From Candidatus Stahliibacteriota bacterium (GTDB lineage Bacteria; Hydrothermota; Tepidihabitantia; SM23-42): a DNA stretch of 5,964 nt. Both the position numbers and the translations under genes were made by a program. The DNA lies in contig DAOVBK010000106.1 in assembly GCA_030670605.1 (NCBI GenBank), positions 1 through 5,964 on the forward strand, read 5' to 3'. The notes below the pieces were generated by a model that searched no databases, had not been told where the DNA came from, and saw only the letters and a program-made list of their open reading frames with translations. Position 1 is the stretch's first letter; each line of letters opens with the position of its first letter. This document shows, in pieces, positions 5,061 through 5,964 of this stretch.

Positions 5061-5964
5061 AGGTACGCGTGACATATTTGGTAGGGAACTGGAGCGCATG
5101 CGTGTTGTGTGTGAAGCTGGGCGCTCCTTTTTCCAGAAACAAGGATACCGTGAGATCATTACGCCAACATTTGAGTTCGCAGAGCTTTTTACGCGATCTA
5201 TTGGTGAACACACTGATATTGTCGAAAAAGAAACATACACCTTCGAAGTCGGCAAGAAAGTCTATGAACTAAGACCTGAAGGGACTGCCTCTGTATTGCG
5301 GGCATTGATCGAAAACAAGATACCAATACCAGCCCGACTCATGTATAGTGAACCGATGTACCGGAAAGAAAAGCCACAGAAAGGACGGTACCGGGAATTT
5401 TTACAAATCGGTGTTGAACTCATTGGTGAGGGTGAACCTCTGTACGATGCGGAGATGATCGAACAGGGCCAGAAATTCCTCGATTCGGTCGGTGCGGAAA
5501 ATGTCAGCATTGAGATAAATTCAATTGGATGTCCGGCGTGTCGTGCGCAGTACAAAAAGGTTCTACTCACACATCTAGATACCCATAATACAGGATTGTG
5601 TGATGATTGCAAACGGAGACTACAGAGAAATTTCTTGCGCATTTTTGATTGCAAGAAGGAAGCGTGTGCACGTATTTTTGATGATGCACCGAAAATAACC
5701 GACCATCTCTGTGCTGATTGCGCCGAACATTACGATAGTGTGAAAAAATACTTGAATGTACTCGCTGTTACATACACAGAGAACAAAAAACTGGTACGCG
5801 GTCTTGACTATTACACACGCACGGTGTTTGAGTTCAAACATCATTTGCTCGGTGCCCAGGACACGGTTCTTGCTGGCGGTCGGTATGACCTTTTGATGAA
5901 AGAATTGGGCGGTCATGATGCACCGGCGCTCGGATGGGCAATGGGCGTGGCACGGCTGCTTCTT
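5041..5964 (+). CDS. hisS: Histidyl-tRNA synthetase (3' partial)
   Basis: Class II synthetase that charges tRNA-His with histidine. The first 308 of about 415-430 residues are present; the end of motif 3 and the C-terminal anticodon-binding domain lie beyond the window. Visible motifs are KPKGTRDIFG (5-14), YELRPEGTAS (75-84), motif 2 YREFLQIGVELIG (117-129), histidine-binding RGLDYYTRTVFE (253-264), AGGRYD (278-283) and the start of motif 3 ALGWAMGVARLL. The insertion region holds four Cys pairs (164/167, 187/190, 204/209, 224/227), as in some bacterial HisRS, probably a metal site. The GTG at 5041 gives the standard short N-terminus before KGTRD, with a weak GGGCGG (5031-5036) upstream. An in-frame ATG at 5029 would add four residues. 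It overlaps vanZ by 20 bp, so coupling is likely. Confidence 0.96.
   Translation, partial: MKYQKPKGTRDIFGRELERMRVVCEAGRSFFQKQGYREIITPTFEFAELFTRSIGEHTDIVEKETYTFEVGKKVYELRPEGTASVLRALIENKIPIPARLMYSEPMYRKEKPQKGRYREFLQIGVELIGEGEPLYDAEMIEQGQKFLDSVGAENVSIEINSIGCPACRAQYKKVLLTHLDTHNTGLCDDCKRRLQRNFLRIFDCKKEACARIFDDAPKITDHLCADCAEHYDSVKKYLNVLAVTYTENKKLVRGLDYYTRTVFEFKHHLLGAQDTVLAGGRYDLLMKELGGHDAPALGWAMGVARLLL

Noticed and set aside
5262..5654. Minus-strand open frame opposite hisS
   Set aside because: It is antisense to conserved HisRS motifs and has no recognisable domain. The plus-strand frame is clearly the real gene.

Overview
The window looks like a bacterial chromosome fragment of moderate GC, from an uncultivated, probably anaerobic lineage. 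A rubredoxin points to anaerobic redox chemistry. A lipoprotein murein endopeptidase implies a peptidoglycan wall. All the genes I can support lie on the + strand. The intergenic region is packed with several unrelated short-period degenerate repeats, a texture I associate with candidate phyla such as WOR-3 (Stahlbacteria). That placement is a low-confidence recollection, not a sequence match.

Layout: (1) 2-949 is the C-terminal two thirds of the tRNA-modification GTPase MnmE, cut by the window edge. (2) 950-1284 is a 335-base non-coding stretch. It holds a small hairpin, six telomere-like heptamers, a second heptamer block, a 69-bp imperfect palindrome, two short-motif blocks with 20-bp spacing and a GGGGTC-T-GACCCC palindrome. 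It ends in a consensus sigma70-type promoter (TTGACA-16-TATAAT). (3) 1285-5964 is one tightly packed run of seven genes. In order they are an Lrp/AsnC-type regulator, an M23 murein endopeptidase lipoprotein, a purine nucleoside phosphorylase-family enzyme, a 54-residue rubredoxin, a PTS EIIA-like protein without its phospho-acceptor histidine, a small VanZ-family membrane protein and histidyl-tRNA synthetase (cut at the right edge).

Gaps inside the run are 0-9 bp, or the genes overlap by 4-38 bp, and I see no internal terminator, so it is probably one operon. Its functions are mixed: wall remodelling (M23, possibly VanZ), nucleoside salvage, electron transfer and translation. They do not form an obvious pathway.

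The points most worth a second look are three. The predicted +1 of the promoter falls exactly on the GTG start of the regulator, which suggests a leaderless mRNA. The EIIA-like protein has Arg where the phosphorylated His should be. The intergenic spacer is a mosaic of repeat types. I found no CRISPR array, transposase, tRNA or rRNA, and no clear novel defence or mobile system.
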